Counted from the first letter of the stretch, positions 36,673 to 46,074 are shown. The stretch: 49,297 nucleotides of DNA from SIAF01 sp046152955 (GCA_046152955.1 JBJXGA010000261.1:1-49297), one strand, 5' to 3'. The notes: generated from the letters alone by a model not told the origin. Numbers and translations are program-made.

Positions 36673-39168
36673 TTACTCGACGATTTCCAGCGGGAGAAAA
36701 CTACTTCCTTGAAATACCGGGGTATCTTCCACGACACCCACGGCCAGCAGACGCACAAAGGGCTGATGTCCCAGGGGCGCGTCATCGTTGACGATGATCT
36801 GCAGCGAACCCGTGTCGGTTTGTCCCACAAACGTCTCGCCACGACCGCGCAGCCCAGGGACGTTGGTGATGTGGCCGGGGGCCGCCAGTTCCGTATGGAT
36901 TTTGCCGATGAACCCATTCCGCCGTTCCGCGGCATAGCGCACGACGAACGTCTCGCCGCGCCGCGCTCGTGCGGGGGCAAAGCGATCGGCCTCCAGGAGA
37001 AATGCCGCCGGCTGGACATCGATCGTGACCGGATTGCTGCACACCGTCACCCCCTCGACCTTGTTGTCCGGGGGTACGAGCACCGTCGTCTCCGCACGAA
37101 TCGCGAACGAATACTTTCCGAGGGGAAGCTGCGGCGGAAGGTAAAAACTGACGTATCCCCGATCCGACCCGGCGGGGATGATCGCTGTTTCGTTGCGAAT
37201 GGCGTCGGGCAGTCCGATGCCGATGAGTTTGACCGGCGCCTGGTGTTCCGGATGACGGCGATCGATCTGCACTGCCACGTCGACGATTCCGCCGGGGGAG
37301 TGCCGCACGCGCAACGCGCCATACAGATGGTGTTCCAGGACTTTGTGCGCATCCGCCTCGATCGAAAGGGGCGCTTCGCCGGAGACACCCACTGGAATCG
37401 TCGATGTCAGCCGACTCCAGCCGTTGGGGGTTCCCGCGCGGACGACCGTCCCTCCGCGGACCAATCGGGCAGCGGCCCCTTCCGCCGTGCCGTGCAGCGT
37501 CAGCGCCGTCATCGCCGCCGGCGCCGAGCGCGCCGCGGACACGACCAGCGTCCCCCGATCGACTCCCGGTCCCAGCCACACGTCGGGGCACTCCACCCCT
37601 TCGGGAAGCGACGACGCCGCCACCCGAATCCCCCCGTCCAGTCCTCGTCGCCCGATCGCCACCACGTCGAGCAACTCCCGTCCTCCACGTGCCAGATTGA
37701 GTCCGAACGGGTCTGTGCGGTGCGGAATCACGACGAGGTGAAACTCCGGTTCCGCCCGGCACACGCTCAGGTGATAACGCCTGCGGGGATCGTCATGCGG
37801 GCCACCAATCAGGTTGCGGACCACAATCAGAAAGCGTCCTTTGGCCGGCGCGACCCATCTCCCGCACGGATCCAGATGTGTCGTGGGGAGTCTCTTTCCT
37901 CCGAGGTTCTGAACTTCGTCGCCGAACCGGGCAAGTTCCTTGGTTCCCGTTGAGTCCAGGACCGAAATCTCCAGGTCCACCGGGGCGCCCATCCGTTCGC
38001 CATACGCTTCCAGATACAGCACCTCGCCGCGCTGCGCTTCGGCGGCGTACCAGTCTCGTTCCTCGCGCGCGGCAAGCTGTCCCCCCACGTGGCCGGGAAT
38101 CGCGATCTGTTGCGCCGTCGTCGCCGAGTGATTGTCCCCATTGTCAACCGCGACCGGCCCGTCGGTCACTCCGATCAGAATGGGATGCGCGGTCCCTGGG
38201 TGGTGATAGGCGAATCCGTCGATCACCCCCTGCGCCGGCTGCAACCGCAACGGAAGGGGCCAGGCGGGGTACGTCTGCGTGGCGGGGAGTTCCAAATCCA
38301 GACGATCGAGCGCCGGTTCGGAGGATTGTGCCCCCCCTGAGACGCTCCCCGCCGCGGGAGTTGTCCCTGGAAGATTCCAGCCATAGAGCGTGACTCTCGC
38401 CGCATGGTCCTGTTCGACGACGGCCGGAATGGTGAACGCCGCGCGAGGCCCGGCGTCCAGCTCCAGACGGTAGTAATGCTCCGCCCCTCCGGCCGCGATC
38501 AAATCCTGGATCCTCACAAAATAGACGCCGTCGCGGGGAACCGACAAATCGACGAACGGATCGCTCCCATGGTATCCCCGATTGACCGCCAGTCGCCTAC
38601 CCTGAGAATCAAAGACCTCGATCACCCCGCGCATTCGGGAATCAATCCGTTCGCACCAGCCGTCGATGACGACCCGCTGTCCCTGAGCTGCTTCGAACCG
38701 ATACCAGTCGCTGTCTCCTTCCTGGCCAAGACGCCCATTGACCGCAGTTCCCAACAGAACCGATTGAGCGGCCGCCAGCGAGTCATTCGGCTCCTGCTCG
38801 AGCAGTTCATCCAGCGTCCCGATCACGAATTGCCGGGGCGGACTGAGCCCATGCTGGCCGACCGCATAGAGATCATAACTTCCCGCCGGGGTCTGTCGCG
38901 GAATCGTGAGCCGGAACCGGTCCGCCGCCAGCGGCGTGCATTCGACTCCAGGGGCGGAACAGACGAGCGATTTCAGTCCCACCAGGTGGGCGCCAGCCAC
39001 CGTGACCTCCACCGTCGTTCCGACTGCCGCGCCGCAGGGAAATACTGTCTGAACCACCGGCGGCGGAGGATCAGCCCCCCAGAGCGGACTGACCGGCATC
39101 AATATGCCGAGCAGCACTGGCAGCCACAGTGAAAGTCCTATCCGCCATCGATGCGAACCGACAATCAT
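36673..39168 (-). CDS. exported PPC-domain protein
   Basis: This is an 831-residue protein with signal segment IGLSLWLPVLLGILMPVSPLWGAD. An IPT/TIG-like domain (VQTVFPCGAAVGTTVEVTVAGAHL) comes first. A pre-peptidase C-terminal (PPC) domain follows (EQEPNDSLAAAQSV...GDSDWYRFEAAQGQRVVIDGW), and a second one (VDNGDNHSATTAQQIAIPGHVGG...ERDWYAAEAQRGEVLYLEAYG). The rest is beta-sandwich sequence. It is the first gene of the operon with the DUF1549 and DUF1501 genes. A TATACT -10-like sequence lies 80-85 bases upstream (39248-39253), without a good -35. ATG 39276 was rejected because it would displace the signal peptide. Confidence 0.85.
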   Translation of the reverse strand: MIVGSHRWRIGLSLWLPVLLGILMPVSPLWGADPPPPVVQTVFPCGAAVGTTVEVTVAGAHLVGLKSLVCSAPGVECTPLAADRFRLTIPRQTPAGSYDLYAVGQHGLSPPRQFVIGTLDELLEQEPNDSLAAAQSVLLGTAVNGRLGQEGDSDWYRFEAAQGQRVVIDGWCERIDSRMRGVIEVFDSQGRRLAVNRGYHGSDPFVDLSVPRDGVYFVRIQDLIAAGGAEHYYRLELDAGPRAAFTIPAVVEQDHAARVTLYGWNLPGTTPAAGSVSGGAQSSEPALDRLDLELPATQTYPAWPLPLRLQPAQGVIDGFAYHHPGTAHPILIGVTDGPVAVDNGDNHSATTAQQIAIPGHVGGQLAAREERDWYAAEAQRGEVLYLEAYGERMGAPVDLEISVLDSTGTKELARFGDEVQNLGGKRLPTTHLDPCGRWVAPAKGRFLIVVRNLIGGPHDDPRRRYHLSVCRAEPEFHLVVIPHRTDPFGLNLARGGRELLDVVAIGRRGLDGGIRVAASSLPEGVECPDVWLGPGVDRGTLVVSAARSAPAAMTALTLHGTAEGAAARLVRGGTVVRAGTPNGWSRLTSTIPVGVSGEAPLSIEADAHKVLEHHLYGALRVRHSPGGIVDVAVQIDRRHPEHQAPVKLIGIGLPDAIRNETAIIPAGSDRGYVSFYLPPQLPLGKYSFAIRAETTVLVPPDNKVEGVTVCSNPVTIDVQPAAFLLEADRFAPARARRGETFVVRYAAERRNGFIGKIHTELAAPGHITNVPGLRGRGETFVGQTDTGSLQIIVNDDAPLGHQPFVRLLAVGVVEDTPVFQGSSFLPLEIVE

Positions 39169-39434
39169 GGCAAGGAAATCGGCACCGGCGTGCAAAAAAG
39201 GGGGGAACAGCGGGGCATGGTCGAATCCAGGAGGAACCGCACACATCAGTATACACTGTTGCGTGGCCGAACGCACCTGAGATTCGGGCCACCAAGTTGG
39301 GACGTTGGGATGGGACTGTTCCTTGGCGAACCGCTCGACGCGCGCCCCGGAAACCGGCGCCTCCTCGGGATTCGATTCGTGATATCATCCACGTGCCCTA
39401 TTCCGTCCAATTTCGAACTGCCCGAGGTACTGCC

Positions 39435-39887
39435 GTGACGGTTGGTCTTCGTGCCTTGAAGGCAATTGCCGCGATACTCGTCATTCTTTCGTTCTATCTC
39501 TGTCAAGCCGACGAACCGGAAAAATCTAAGCAAATTCCGGATGCGATGCTCGCCGAGATGGGGGGCAGGAGCGCGACGACAATGGATTGAAAATGAAGTT
39601 CGTCTGGTGCCCACCGGGGAGGTTTGAAATGGGGCCTGCACGACATGCACGCGAACGTGTGGGAATCGTGTCGAGATCCGTTCGCGGACAAACTGCCGGC
39701 GGGACGTGTCCCGGAAGTGAACGAGGGCTCGAATTGGGTGCTCCGGAGCGGAAGCTGGGTCGGCGGCGCGGCGGTGTGCTAGTCCATGTGGCGTAGCGCG
39801 ATCGGCCCCGACTACCGGAGCTGCTCTCATGGCCTCCGTGTCGCCCTCAGTCCCGTCCCGCCAGTCGAGCCTGAGAGCCGACGCTGA
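39435..39887 (+). pseudogene. decayed SUMF1/formylglycine-generating-enzyme-like gene
   Basis: GTG at 39435 begins a signal peptide (VTVGLRALKAIAAILVILSF, then YLCQADE). That frame ends at 39590. In another frame comes MKFVWCPPGRFEMG, the conserved start of the FGE-sulfatase (SUMF1) domain. A large internal deletion then joins directly to the C-terminal part in a third frame: LHDMHANVWESCRDPFADKL, SNWVLRSGSWVGGAAVC, an in-frame amber stop, and WRSAIGPDYRSCSHGLRVALSP. About 130-150 residues of the domain are missing. The leader region is duplicated at 20024-20133. The homologous family activates sulfatases or acts in other cofactor-like oxidation. Confidence 0.85.
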
Positions 39888-40575
39888 CAGCAGGGGCACG
39901 TCAGGGACACGGCAGTAGCGAGCCCCCGTGGGACAGACATTTGGCTCCGCAATGAGGGTGGGCGAAGTTCCGCGACCTGGAACGCATCGGTTCCACGTCC
40001 AGCGGAAGGCGGGGATCTCGGCGGCGGAAATGGATACGTGAGCGTTACAGATGGTGGATATCGCGGCGGGGAGAATCGAGCGAAGCATCCTGAACACGTC
40101 GCCAAGTCCAGGAGCGCCAGCACACTGTGCCGACCATTTTGGCGATGGACCAGCCGACGGCCACGGCCTTCGTGAAGCTCGTTCATCGCCCAACCGCGAA
40201 GCCCTGGTCGGTACCTCACGCCACATTCTGAGAATTTCAAACGCTTCACGAAAAATGCATGCGTGGCGACCTCGGCCGAGGTATACGCTCATCATCGTAA
40301 CGGACTCTCCGTAACCCTGAATGCCTCCGTCCAGACGAACGAAACTAGTTCTGATTTCCAAATCAGCCCCACTCCATTGCATTTTCTCGACTAGAGGAAC
40401 AAAATGCAGAGGTCTACGCGGCGCTCATGATGGGCGTCCTGTGATTTGTGATGTGCCAGTGTCAAGGGATCATGCGGTGCGGGCCATCACGGGGTTTTTC
40501 GGACCAGACGCTTCGGCGCACGAATTTCTTTCGTGTACTTGGCGGTTCGGGCCAGCTTTTTCCGAGATCACCGTC
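39888..40575. other. gene-poor stretch downstream of the pseudogene
   Basis: No gene is supported. Open frames occur on both strands, but they show no domains, signal peptides or ribosome binding sites. The DNA is less GC-rich from about 40230 on (for example TTTCAAACGCTTCACGAAAA), unlike the left side. It may be decayed coding DNA that I cannot identify. Confidence 0.5.
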
Positions 40576-41319
40576 ATGATGGCAGAAACCAACAGCCGCC
40601 GATCCGTGAGCCCGCGCTTGAAACCAGGGCTTGAGATTTTGCAAGAAGCCTGGGATCTTGCTCACAAACTGCAACAGGATCCCTGGCAATGCGCCGTCGA
40701 AATCGACGTCCTGCGGTCTGCGGGAGTGTCCCAAAACGATGTCCGCTGGCTTCTCAGCCAGGGATTATTGCGCGAGGGGCATGAGCTGACCCGTCCCAAC
40801 GACCGCCGCCGGCGCTTTCGCGAAGTCAAATCTCTGGCAGTCACTGACCATGCCTGCTTCGTCTTGACCGACGATGGATATCAATATGCCTGCGAAAGCG
40901 CTGATCGCCCGATCGGCACTCCAAAGATCATCGCACTGGCAAGCCTCAAATCATGTGAGTCTGTCATCCAGGAAACGGCGGGCGAAAACTGCGTGAGCCG
41001 TCAGGGGCAGACCCCCCAGGCCGATTGCACCCCAACGTGGGACTCAACATTGCACGAATTGCGTGTCGGTGACTCGCTGGTCAAGCGATTCAGCCACCCC
41101 GCACCTTCGCAAGAGTTGATATTAACGGTCTTTCAGGAAGAAGGCTGGCCACCGGCGATCGACGATCCATTGCCTGGCCAGTTCAAGCAGGACCCGAAGC
41201 GGCGACTGCACTACACGATCCAAAACCTCAACCGCGCTCAAGGCACGCCCGGCATCCACTTCTTCATTAACGGGAATGGCCAATCGATTCGGTGGCGATT
41301 GCTCGGCCCGATTCATTGA
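40576..41319 (+). CDS. hypothetical protein with winged-helix-like N-terminus
   Basis: This is a 247-residue protein beginning MMAETNSRRSVSPRLKPGLE. Residues 30-85 (LQQDPWQCAVEIDVLRSAGVSQNDVRWLLSQGLL) look like a helix-turn-helix or winged helix, followed by a beta hairpin (HACFVLTDDGYQYA). The C-terminal part (VKRFSHPAPSQELILTVFQEEGWPPAIDDPLP...RRLHYTIQNLNRAQ) is a second winged-helix-like module of the kind seen in planctomycete hypothetical proteins. It may bind nucleic acid. The frame is open 255 bases further upstream, but the double ATG at 40576 and 40579 gives the first protein-like start. It has no operon partner: the next gene is 343 bases away. Confidence 0.6.
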   Translation: MMAETNSRRSVSPRLKPGLEILQEAWDLAHKLQQDPWQCAVEIDVLRSAGVSQNDVRWLLSQGLLREGHELTRPNDRRRRFREVKSLAVTDHACFVLTDDGYQYACESADRPIGTPKIIALASLKSCESVIQETAGENCVSRQGQTPQADCTPTWDSTLHELRVGDSLVKRFSHPAPSQELILTVFQEEGWPPAIDDPLPGQFKQDPKRRLHYTIQNLNRAQGTPGIHFFINGNGQSIRWRLLGPIH

Positions 41320-41662
41320 CGGCGGCTCGACACACGGGCGACGCACGAGCGACGCGCAGGCGACGGTAGCGTTCTCCGGGATTATGGGTATCGTTACAAG
41401 AATGCCGTTCACGGGCAACGAATGCTGCCATGCGTGTCTTCCACCTACACTTCACTGGCTGCGATGCGGATCGGACTTCGTGCCACACCAAAGAACAGTG
41501 CAGATTCCGACAAATCGTCTGGCTGCTCGATCAGCAACGATAGCTTAGAAACCTGCAAGATGGTCTATTTTAAGCGTCCGGTATTGCGGCTTGATTTCGT
41601 CTAGTGAAATGACGCACGCATGAACGAGGCACACCACTGGTCTATTCGAAAGGGGAGTTGTC
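41320..41662. other. intergenic region ahead of the oxidase cluster
   Basis: No gene is supported. It begins with three imperfect 11-bp units (CGACACACGGG, CGACGCACGAG and CGACGCGCAGG, 41328-41360). The last 100 bases are AT-richer and are the likely place for the cluster's promoter, but I see no clear -35/-10 pair; TATTTT at about 41572-41577 is the best -10 candidate. Confidence 0.4.
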
Positions 41663-43069
41663 GTGTCAGATCCGATTTTGCTGTGGAACGAAGTCGCGCT
41701 GGAAGCCAACCGCGTAAGCCATACCAACGGTAAGGGGGAACAGACCGGCCCACCGCTCAGTGCGAGAGCACTGGCCATCGTTCACTTGGCAATGTACGAC
41801 GCATATGCAGCGGTCAACACGGCTGCCGGTTTACCCCCGTACTTTCCAGGGCTTCCAACGGCTCCAGGCACCGCGAGCGCAAATGCAGCCGTAGCAGGTG
41901 CCGCATACACCGCCTTATCCGCCATGTTTCCCAGCCAGCAGAGTTTTTTCGACATCAAGCTGGGCCAGGCGGGTTCTGTATTAGACGCTGGACACGACTT
42001 TGGCGTCGCGGTCGCCCGAATCATCCTTCAAGATCGCGCGCTGGATCCGCTCGCTGGCGATGCCGGCTATTTTCCGTCACCCGCCCGCGGCCGCCATCGG
42101 GCCGACCCCGACAATCCAACGCAAGGCTTCCACGCCCCTTTTTACGGAGCCAAGTCAAAGGGATTTGCCGTCACGACGCGCCATACCCTGGACCGCCCGC
42201 CACTCGATGATTCCGAGTACCTCACCGCGTTGAGGCAGGTGCGACGTCTCGGAATCGCGCCAGATTTGGCGGGCACACTTCCCGGAAGCAGTTCCCGGCG
42301 GACACCAGAGCAGTGTCTTATCGGCCTGTACTGGGGCTATGATGGTGCGTTCGGACTGGGGACGCCGCCGCGGCTTTACAACCAGATTGTTCGTCGGTTG
42401 GCAATCGACCGTGGAACGACCGAGCCTGATAACGCTCGCCTGTTTGCGCTCGTCAACGCCGCCATGGCGGATGCGGGAATCCTGGCCTGGGACCAGAAGT
42501 ACATATACGACTTCTGGCGCCCTGTGATCGGCGTCCGCGAGCATGATCCCTCAATGGGACCGGCCACGACGATGCCCGGCAACAGCATTTCGGACGATTC
42601 CGATCCGAACTGGTTGCCGCTGGGTGCACCGTCGACGAATTCAACGAAGAAGAACTTTACTCCGAATTTCCCGGCCTATCCTTCGGGACACGCTACTTTC
42701 GGCGCCGCGGCGTTTCACATCACACGGCTGTTCTTCAATATCGCACCAGGGCACCGGAATGACGATTCTTTGTTCAACGGACTCGATTTTGTTTCCGACG
42801 AGTTCAACGGAACAAATCAAGACAACGGCGGTACAGTGCGCCCGCACCATCTTCGCAATTTTCCGCGCGGACTATGGCACATGATTGTCGAAAACGGATG
42901 GAGTCGCATTTTTCTCGGAGTCCATTGGAGTTTCGATGCGTTTGCAGTCGACTCGAATGGCGAACCCGATTTCTCTAGAAACGTTGGGGGCGTTCCACTG
43001 GGTCTGAATATCGCTGAAGACATTTACGCCAGTGGAATGGTCAAATCGCCTGTTGGCCCAAGATCCTGA
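41663..43069 (+). CDS. vanadium-dependent haloperoxidase / PAP2-type protein
   Basis: This is a 468-residue protein with the full signature shared by vanadium haloperoxidases and PAP2 phosphatases: KYIYDFWRP (Lys279, Arg286), PSGHATFGAA (Ser341-His343) and SRIFLGVHWSFDAF (Arg415, His421, Asp425). The N-terminal region (LSARALAIVHLAMYDAYAAVN) is the helical domain typical of the haloperoxidase-like bacterial group. Such enzymes use hydrogen peroxide and vanadate to halogenate or oxidise organic substrates; a phosphatase activity cannot be excluded from sequence. No signal peptide is visible. It starts with GTG after a good Shine-Dalgarno (AAAGGGGAG) and is the first gene of the copper/oxidase cluster, 91 bases before the cupredoxin gene. 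Confidence 0.9.
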   Translation: MSDPILLWNEVALEANRVSHTNGKGEQTGPPLSARALAIVHLAMYDAYAAVNTAAGLPPYFPGLPTAPGTASANAAVAGAAYTALSAMFPSQQSFFDIKLGQAGSVLDAGHDFGVAVARIILQDRALDPLAGDAGYFPSPARGRHRADPDNPTQGFHAPFYGAKSKGFAVTTRHTLDRPPLDDSEYLTALRQVRRLGIAPDLAGTLPGSSSRRTPEQCLIGLYWGYDGAFGLGTPPRLYNQIVRRLAIDRGTTEPDNARLFALVNAAMADAGILAWDQKYIYDFWRPVIGVREHDPSMGPATTMPGNSISDDSDPNWLPLGAPSTNSTKKNFTPNFPAYPSGHATFGAAAFHITRLFFNIAPGHRNDDSLFNGLDFVSDEFNGTNQDNGGTVRPHHLRNFPRGLWHMIVENGWSRIFLGVHWSFDAFAVDSNGEPDFSRNVGGVPLGLNIAEDIYASGMVKSPVGPRS

Positions 43070-43160
43070 ATGTTGCGGGCGCGTCAAGCGGCTACGTCTA
43101 AACAAGAGCACTCGTTTGGTCCGATTTCAGGCCCAGACCCAGATTTGCAAGGAGATTGCA

Positions 43161-43946
43161 ATGGCTGAGAAACGTGTCGAAATGCAGAATTTCCGATTCG
43201 TCCCGGAAACGATTGCCATTGAGGTGGGTGACAGCATCAAATGGGTGAATCGCGGATCTGCGCGGCACGACGCGCGGCGCGAGCTCACTCCCATGTTTGC
43301 GACCAATCTGCTCGCTCCCGGAGAGGAATCGAACCCGATCACTTTCAGTCAGGCAAGCGATATGGCTGGGTTCGAGTATTTCTGCGCCCCACACGCGTCG
43401 TTCATGCGCGGACACATCGTCGTCGTTCTTCCCGGCAGCGACATGTCGGCGTTTTCTGCTGAGCATGCGCGTGCCGGACATCATGAACTCGCCGAGACGG
43501 TTGTCGAGGTGATCGCCAAGAGCGGCGGACCAGGTCATCGTTGGGAGGATCAGAACGGGGCAGCATCGCCGCAGGAAGCGACGATTGGCAGGCCCGAAAA
43601 TCGTCTGATGATCAGAGTCAACAACGGCGACATTGTAAGATTCAGAGTGGCCAGCGTACCGCAGCATGCCGTCATATTTGAAAGGGCAAAAGAGGAGACG
43701 CGTGCGGGAGTATGGCAGGTGGTCCCGGGCTCGGGGGAGCTGGGCGATCTCCCCGTGGATTTTAGGAACTTTGATCGGACCATTGCGCAGAAGACCCCGA
43801 AAAAGGGAAACGGAGGCGTCTTGATCGAAATCAAGATCATCAATCTGACGCATGGGAGCAGTATTCTGTTCGCTTGCGATCCGCATTCCACCGGGACCGA
43901 CCCGACGAAGCAGCCGATGCTCGGTGCGATTGTCCCGGTGAGCTAG
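43161..43946 (+). CDS. two-domain cupredoxin without signal peptide
   Basis: This is a 261-residue protein. Domain 1 (residues 1-92) is plastocyanin-like: MQNFRFVPETIAIEVGDSIKW, then possible type-1 copper ligands His36 (SARHDAR), Cys75, His78 and Met82 (YFCAPHASFMRGH). Domain 2 (about 145-261) has a similar pattern: IRVNNGDIVRFRV, His169 (PQHAVIFE), then Cys239, His242 and Met253 (FACDPHSTGTDPTKQPM) with a longer loop. Cupredoxins carry single electrons to or from copper enzymes and are normally exported, but no export signal is seen here. AAGGAG lies 7 bases before the ATG. It is the second gene of the cluster; the ferritin-like gene follows after 55 bases. Confidence 0.87.
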   Translation: MAEKRVEMQNFRFVPETIAIEVGDSIKWVNRGSARHDARRELTPMFATNLLAPGEESNPITFSQASDMAGFEYFCAPHASFMRGHIVVVLPGSDMSAFSAEHARAGHHELAETVVEVIAKSGGPGHRWEDQNGAASPQEATIGRPENRLMIRVNNGDIVRFRVASVPQHAVIFERAKEETRAGVWQVVPGSGELGDLPVDFRNFDRTIAQKTPKKGNGGVLIEIKIINLTHGSSILFACDPHSTGTDPTKQPMLGAIVPVS

Positions 43947-44001
43947 CAGCGACGTGGCTTGGCTGTGCCGAAACCATGCGGCCTGTATTCGGGAGGCGAC
44001 G

Positions 44002-45510
44002 ATGCGATATCGAGATCTGCGTTTTCGGCCACGTCCGGCGCTGCAAACGCCGCCGGACCGCGTGGGCGTCGCGCCGCACGTGGAGCGTGCGATCGCGGAC
44101 GCCGCGATGATGGAGGAAATCGGCCACGCCGCGCCTCTGGCGCTGCGCGATCAAATCATCTTTTTGTTGACCGCGGCCACCGAGGTCGAGCATTCCCTGC
44201 TCGTCCAGTACCTCTATGCCGCGTATTCCCTGGAAACGGATCCGGCAAGATTCGTCGGCCCCGACCTGACGCAAGCAGTGCGATTGACGGGCAAGGCGGC
44301 CGGATGGCAAGAAAAGATCGCTAAGACGGCCCAGGAGGAAATGGGCCACTTGATGACGCTCCAAAACGTGCTTCGATTGCTTGGCGGCCCACTCAACTTT
44401 GAGCGTGAGGTTTTTCCGTTTCGCTCTCAATTCTATCCGTTTCACTTCATTCTGGAGCCGTTGACGAAAACATCGTTGGCAAAATACATTGCTGCCGAGA
44501 TGCCCGAGCACCCCGATCCACAGGTGATGAGCGAATATCAGCGAAGGACCATTCTGCAACGGGCTGAGCTTGGCACGAATGGACTTCCCATCAACCGCGT
44601 CGGAGCGCTCTACCAAACCCTGATCGAGCTTGTGCGGATGCTTCCCGAAGAGGATTTCGTCCTGGACGACGCAAACCACGACGAGTCGCGGCTCAAGCTG
44701 TCATACGAAGCGGATGCGGACAGTTGGGGTGCCAGTGGCGATTTGAATCCCTTCAATGGAGTTAAGCTCATACTGGCGACGAAATCGTCGGTGGTCGATG
44801 CGCTAACGGTCATTGCACGCCAAGGCGAAGGGACGATGGCCACTGCCGCGCAACCAGAATCTCATTTCGAGCGATTCCTGAGCATCTATTTGGACTCGGA
44901 TTTTCCCGACGAACGGGACGAACCGGTGTCGTGGTTCGCTGCGCGGCCGGTGCCGACGAACCCCAACACCTCGGAAGCGAGTGATCCCGATCCGCAGCAG
45001 GAAAGGATCCTGGTGCCGGGCCGCATCACGAATTCGACGACGCTCCTCTGGGCACAGCTCTTCAACGTGCGATACCGCATGCTGCTGGCCGACCTCGTAC
45101 ACTACCTGCGATTAAGCAGCCTTGATTGTGTCGATGCGCGTTCCAAACTCAACGAGTACGCCTTCGTCGAAATGTTGATCGGGATCAAGCCCCTCGCGTT
45201 GCGGTTGACGACCCTTCGTCAACATGCCGATGATTCGCGTGGCGATTTTGCAGTCGCCGGCGCCCCATTCGAATTGCCCTACACCTTGGCCATGCCACTA
45301 TCGGAGGCAGACCGCTGGCGGCTCCACCGCGACTTGCTCGTGGCCTCTGATCATTTGATCGATGCGATCCGGAACACACCTTCCGGGTCGGATCCCGACG
45401 ATCCGGTTCTTAAACCCATCGAAGATTTCGACGACGGTCGGAGATCGTTTATTGCCGAGCAAATTACACAGGCGGTGCCGACTCTGGTTGCAATTGCTGG
45501 CGGTTCCTGA
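44002..45510 (+). CDS. ferritin-like diiron protein (VioB/RebD-associated type)
   Basis: This is a 502-residue protein. The N-terminal four-helix region has two metal-binding motifs, EVEHSLLVQYLYAAYSL (Glu61, Glu63, His64) and QEEMGHLMTLQNVLRLLGG (Glu112, Glu113, His116), typical of the ferritin-like domain linked to iminophenyl-pyruvate dimer synthases (VioB, RebD). Those enzymes couple two oxidised amino-acid units in violacein and rebeccamycin synthesis. Here only the diiron-type module and an uncharacterised helical C-terminal half (LFNVRYRMLLADLVHYLRLSS) are present; the catalase-like half of VioB is not. GGGAGG lies 5 bases before the ATG. An upstream in-frame ATG (43954) overlaps the cupredoxin stop region and was rejected. 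It is the third gene of the cluster. Confidence 0.85.
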   Translation: MRYRDLRFRPRPALQTPPDRVGVAPHVERAIADAAMMEEIGHAAPLALRDQIIFLLTAATEVEHSLLVQYLYAAYSLETDPARFVGPDLTQAVRLTGKAAGWQEKIAKTAQEEMGHLMTLQNVLRLLGGPLNFEREVFPFRSQFYPFHFILEPLTKTSLAKYIAAEMPEHPDPQVMSEYQRRTILQRAELGTNGLPINRVGALYQTLIELVRMLPEEDFVLDDANHDESRLKLSYEADADSWGASGDLNPFNGVKLILATKSSVVDALTVIARQGEGTMATAAQPESHFERFLSIYLDSDFPDERDEPVSWFAARPVPTNPNTSEASDPDPQQERILVPGRITNSTTLLWAQLFNVRYRMLLADLVHYLRLSSLDCVDARSKLNEYAFVEMLIGIKPLALRLTTLRQHADDSRGDFAVAGAPFELPYTLAMPLSEADRWRLHRDLLVASDHLIDAIRNTPSGSDPDDPVLKPIEDFDDGRRSFIAEQITQAVPTLVAIAGGS

Positions 45511-45711
45511 AGCGGTTCATTTCCGGAAAAAGCAACGCGCGGGTTCCGGCGGATGATTGGACGAGAGTTCGTTCGGGAGTTGAGTTCCATGAATCCTTAC
45601 AAGAATTCTCTTGGGAAGGTTTGGGCAGCGGTGGACGTCAATGGATAGTGTGTGCCGGAGCTTTTGTCCGTTGGCAAGTAGCACAACCCTTTGACACGTT
45701 AGGAGCTGACA

Positions 45712-46074
45712 ATGGCAGTGCCAGAAGCGCGTCTCGCGATCGTGCGCAGTCTATTGAACAACCTGATCGGAACTCGGAGCCCGAGGCATCCGGGGACGAT
45801 CGGCGGTGCATCCCAGATGTTATTGCGTCGCTTCTGGGATCTTCCTCGCAATGACTTTGTCAATGCCGTCGTCTACGGGCAACAAGTCATCGTCGTCGTT
45901 GTTCCCGGAAATTCGGCGTTGATCAAATCTCTGAAGGGGGATCCCCCGTTTAATGGGGCCTTTGATCCAATGCCGCCAGGCGGGCCTTACATGAACGGCG
46001 CCGATATCGCGTTTATCGAGCAGTGGATTGCCGACGGCGTCCCGGATATCGATGCTAGTCTTAAGTTCATGTGA
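45712..46074 (+). CDS. small protein of the tyrosinase cluster, unknown function
   Basis: This is a 120-residue protein, MAVPEARLAIVRSLLNNLIG onward, with GGAGC before the ATG. The C-terminal part (LIKSLKGDPPFNGAFDPMPPGG, then ADIAFIEQWIADGVPD) has the layout of the end of a cytochrome-c or PSCyt1-type domain, where MPPGG supplies a Met ligand. However, no CxxCH motif is present, so haem attachment is not expected. It may be a haem-less scaffold or binding protein. The 201-base gap before it has no other gene, apart from a 19-codon frame that I do not support. Confidence 0.65.
   Translation: MAVPEARLAIVRSLLNNLIGTRSPRHPGTIGGASQMLLRRFWDLPRNDFVNAVVYGQQVIVVVVPGNSALIKSLKGDPPFNGAFDPMPPGGPYMNGADIAFIEQWIADGVPDIDASLKFM

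Noticed and set aside
35029..37953. Open frame of 974 codons on the plus strand
   Set aside because: Antisense to the DUF1549/DUF1553 and PPC-domain genes, which have signal peptides and conserved domains; the plus-strand translation looks random.
39246..40382. Open frame of 378 codons on the minus strand
   Set aside because: It is antisense to the FGE-like pseudogene and the adjacent gene-poor DNA. Its similarity to the frame at 19436-20272 only reflects the shared 110-base DNA block.
45589..45648. 19-codon frame with an upstream GGGAG
   Set aside because: Too short to judge, without recognisable features; probably chance.
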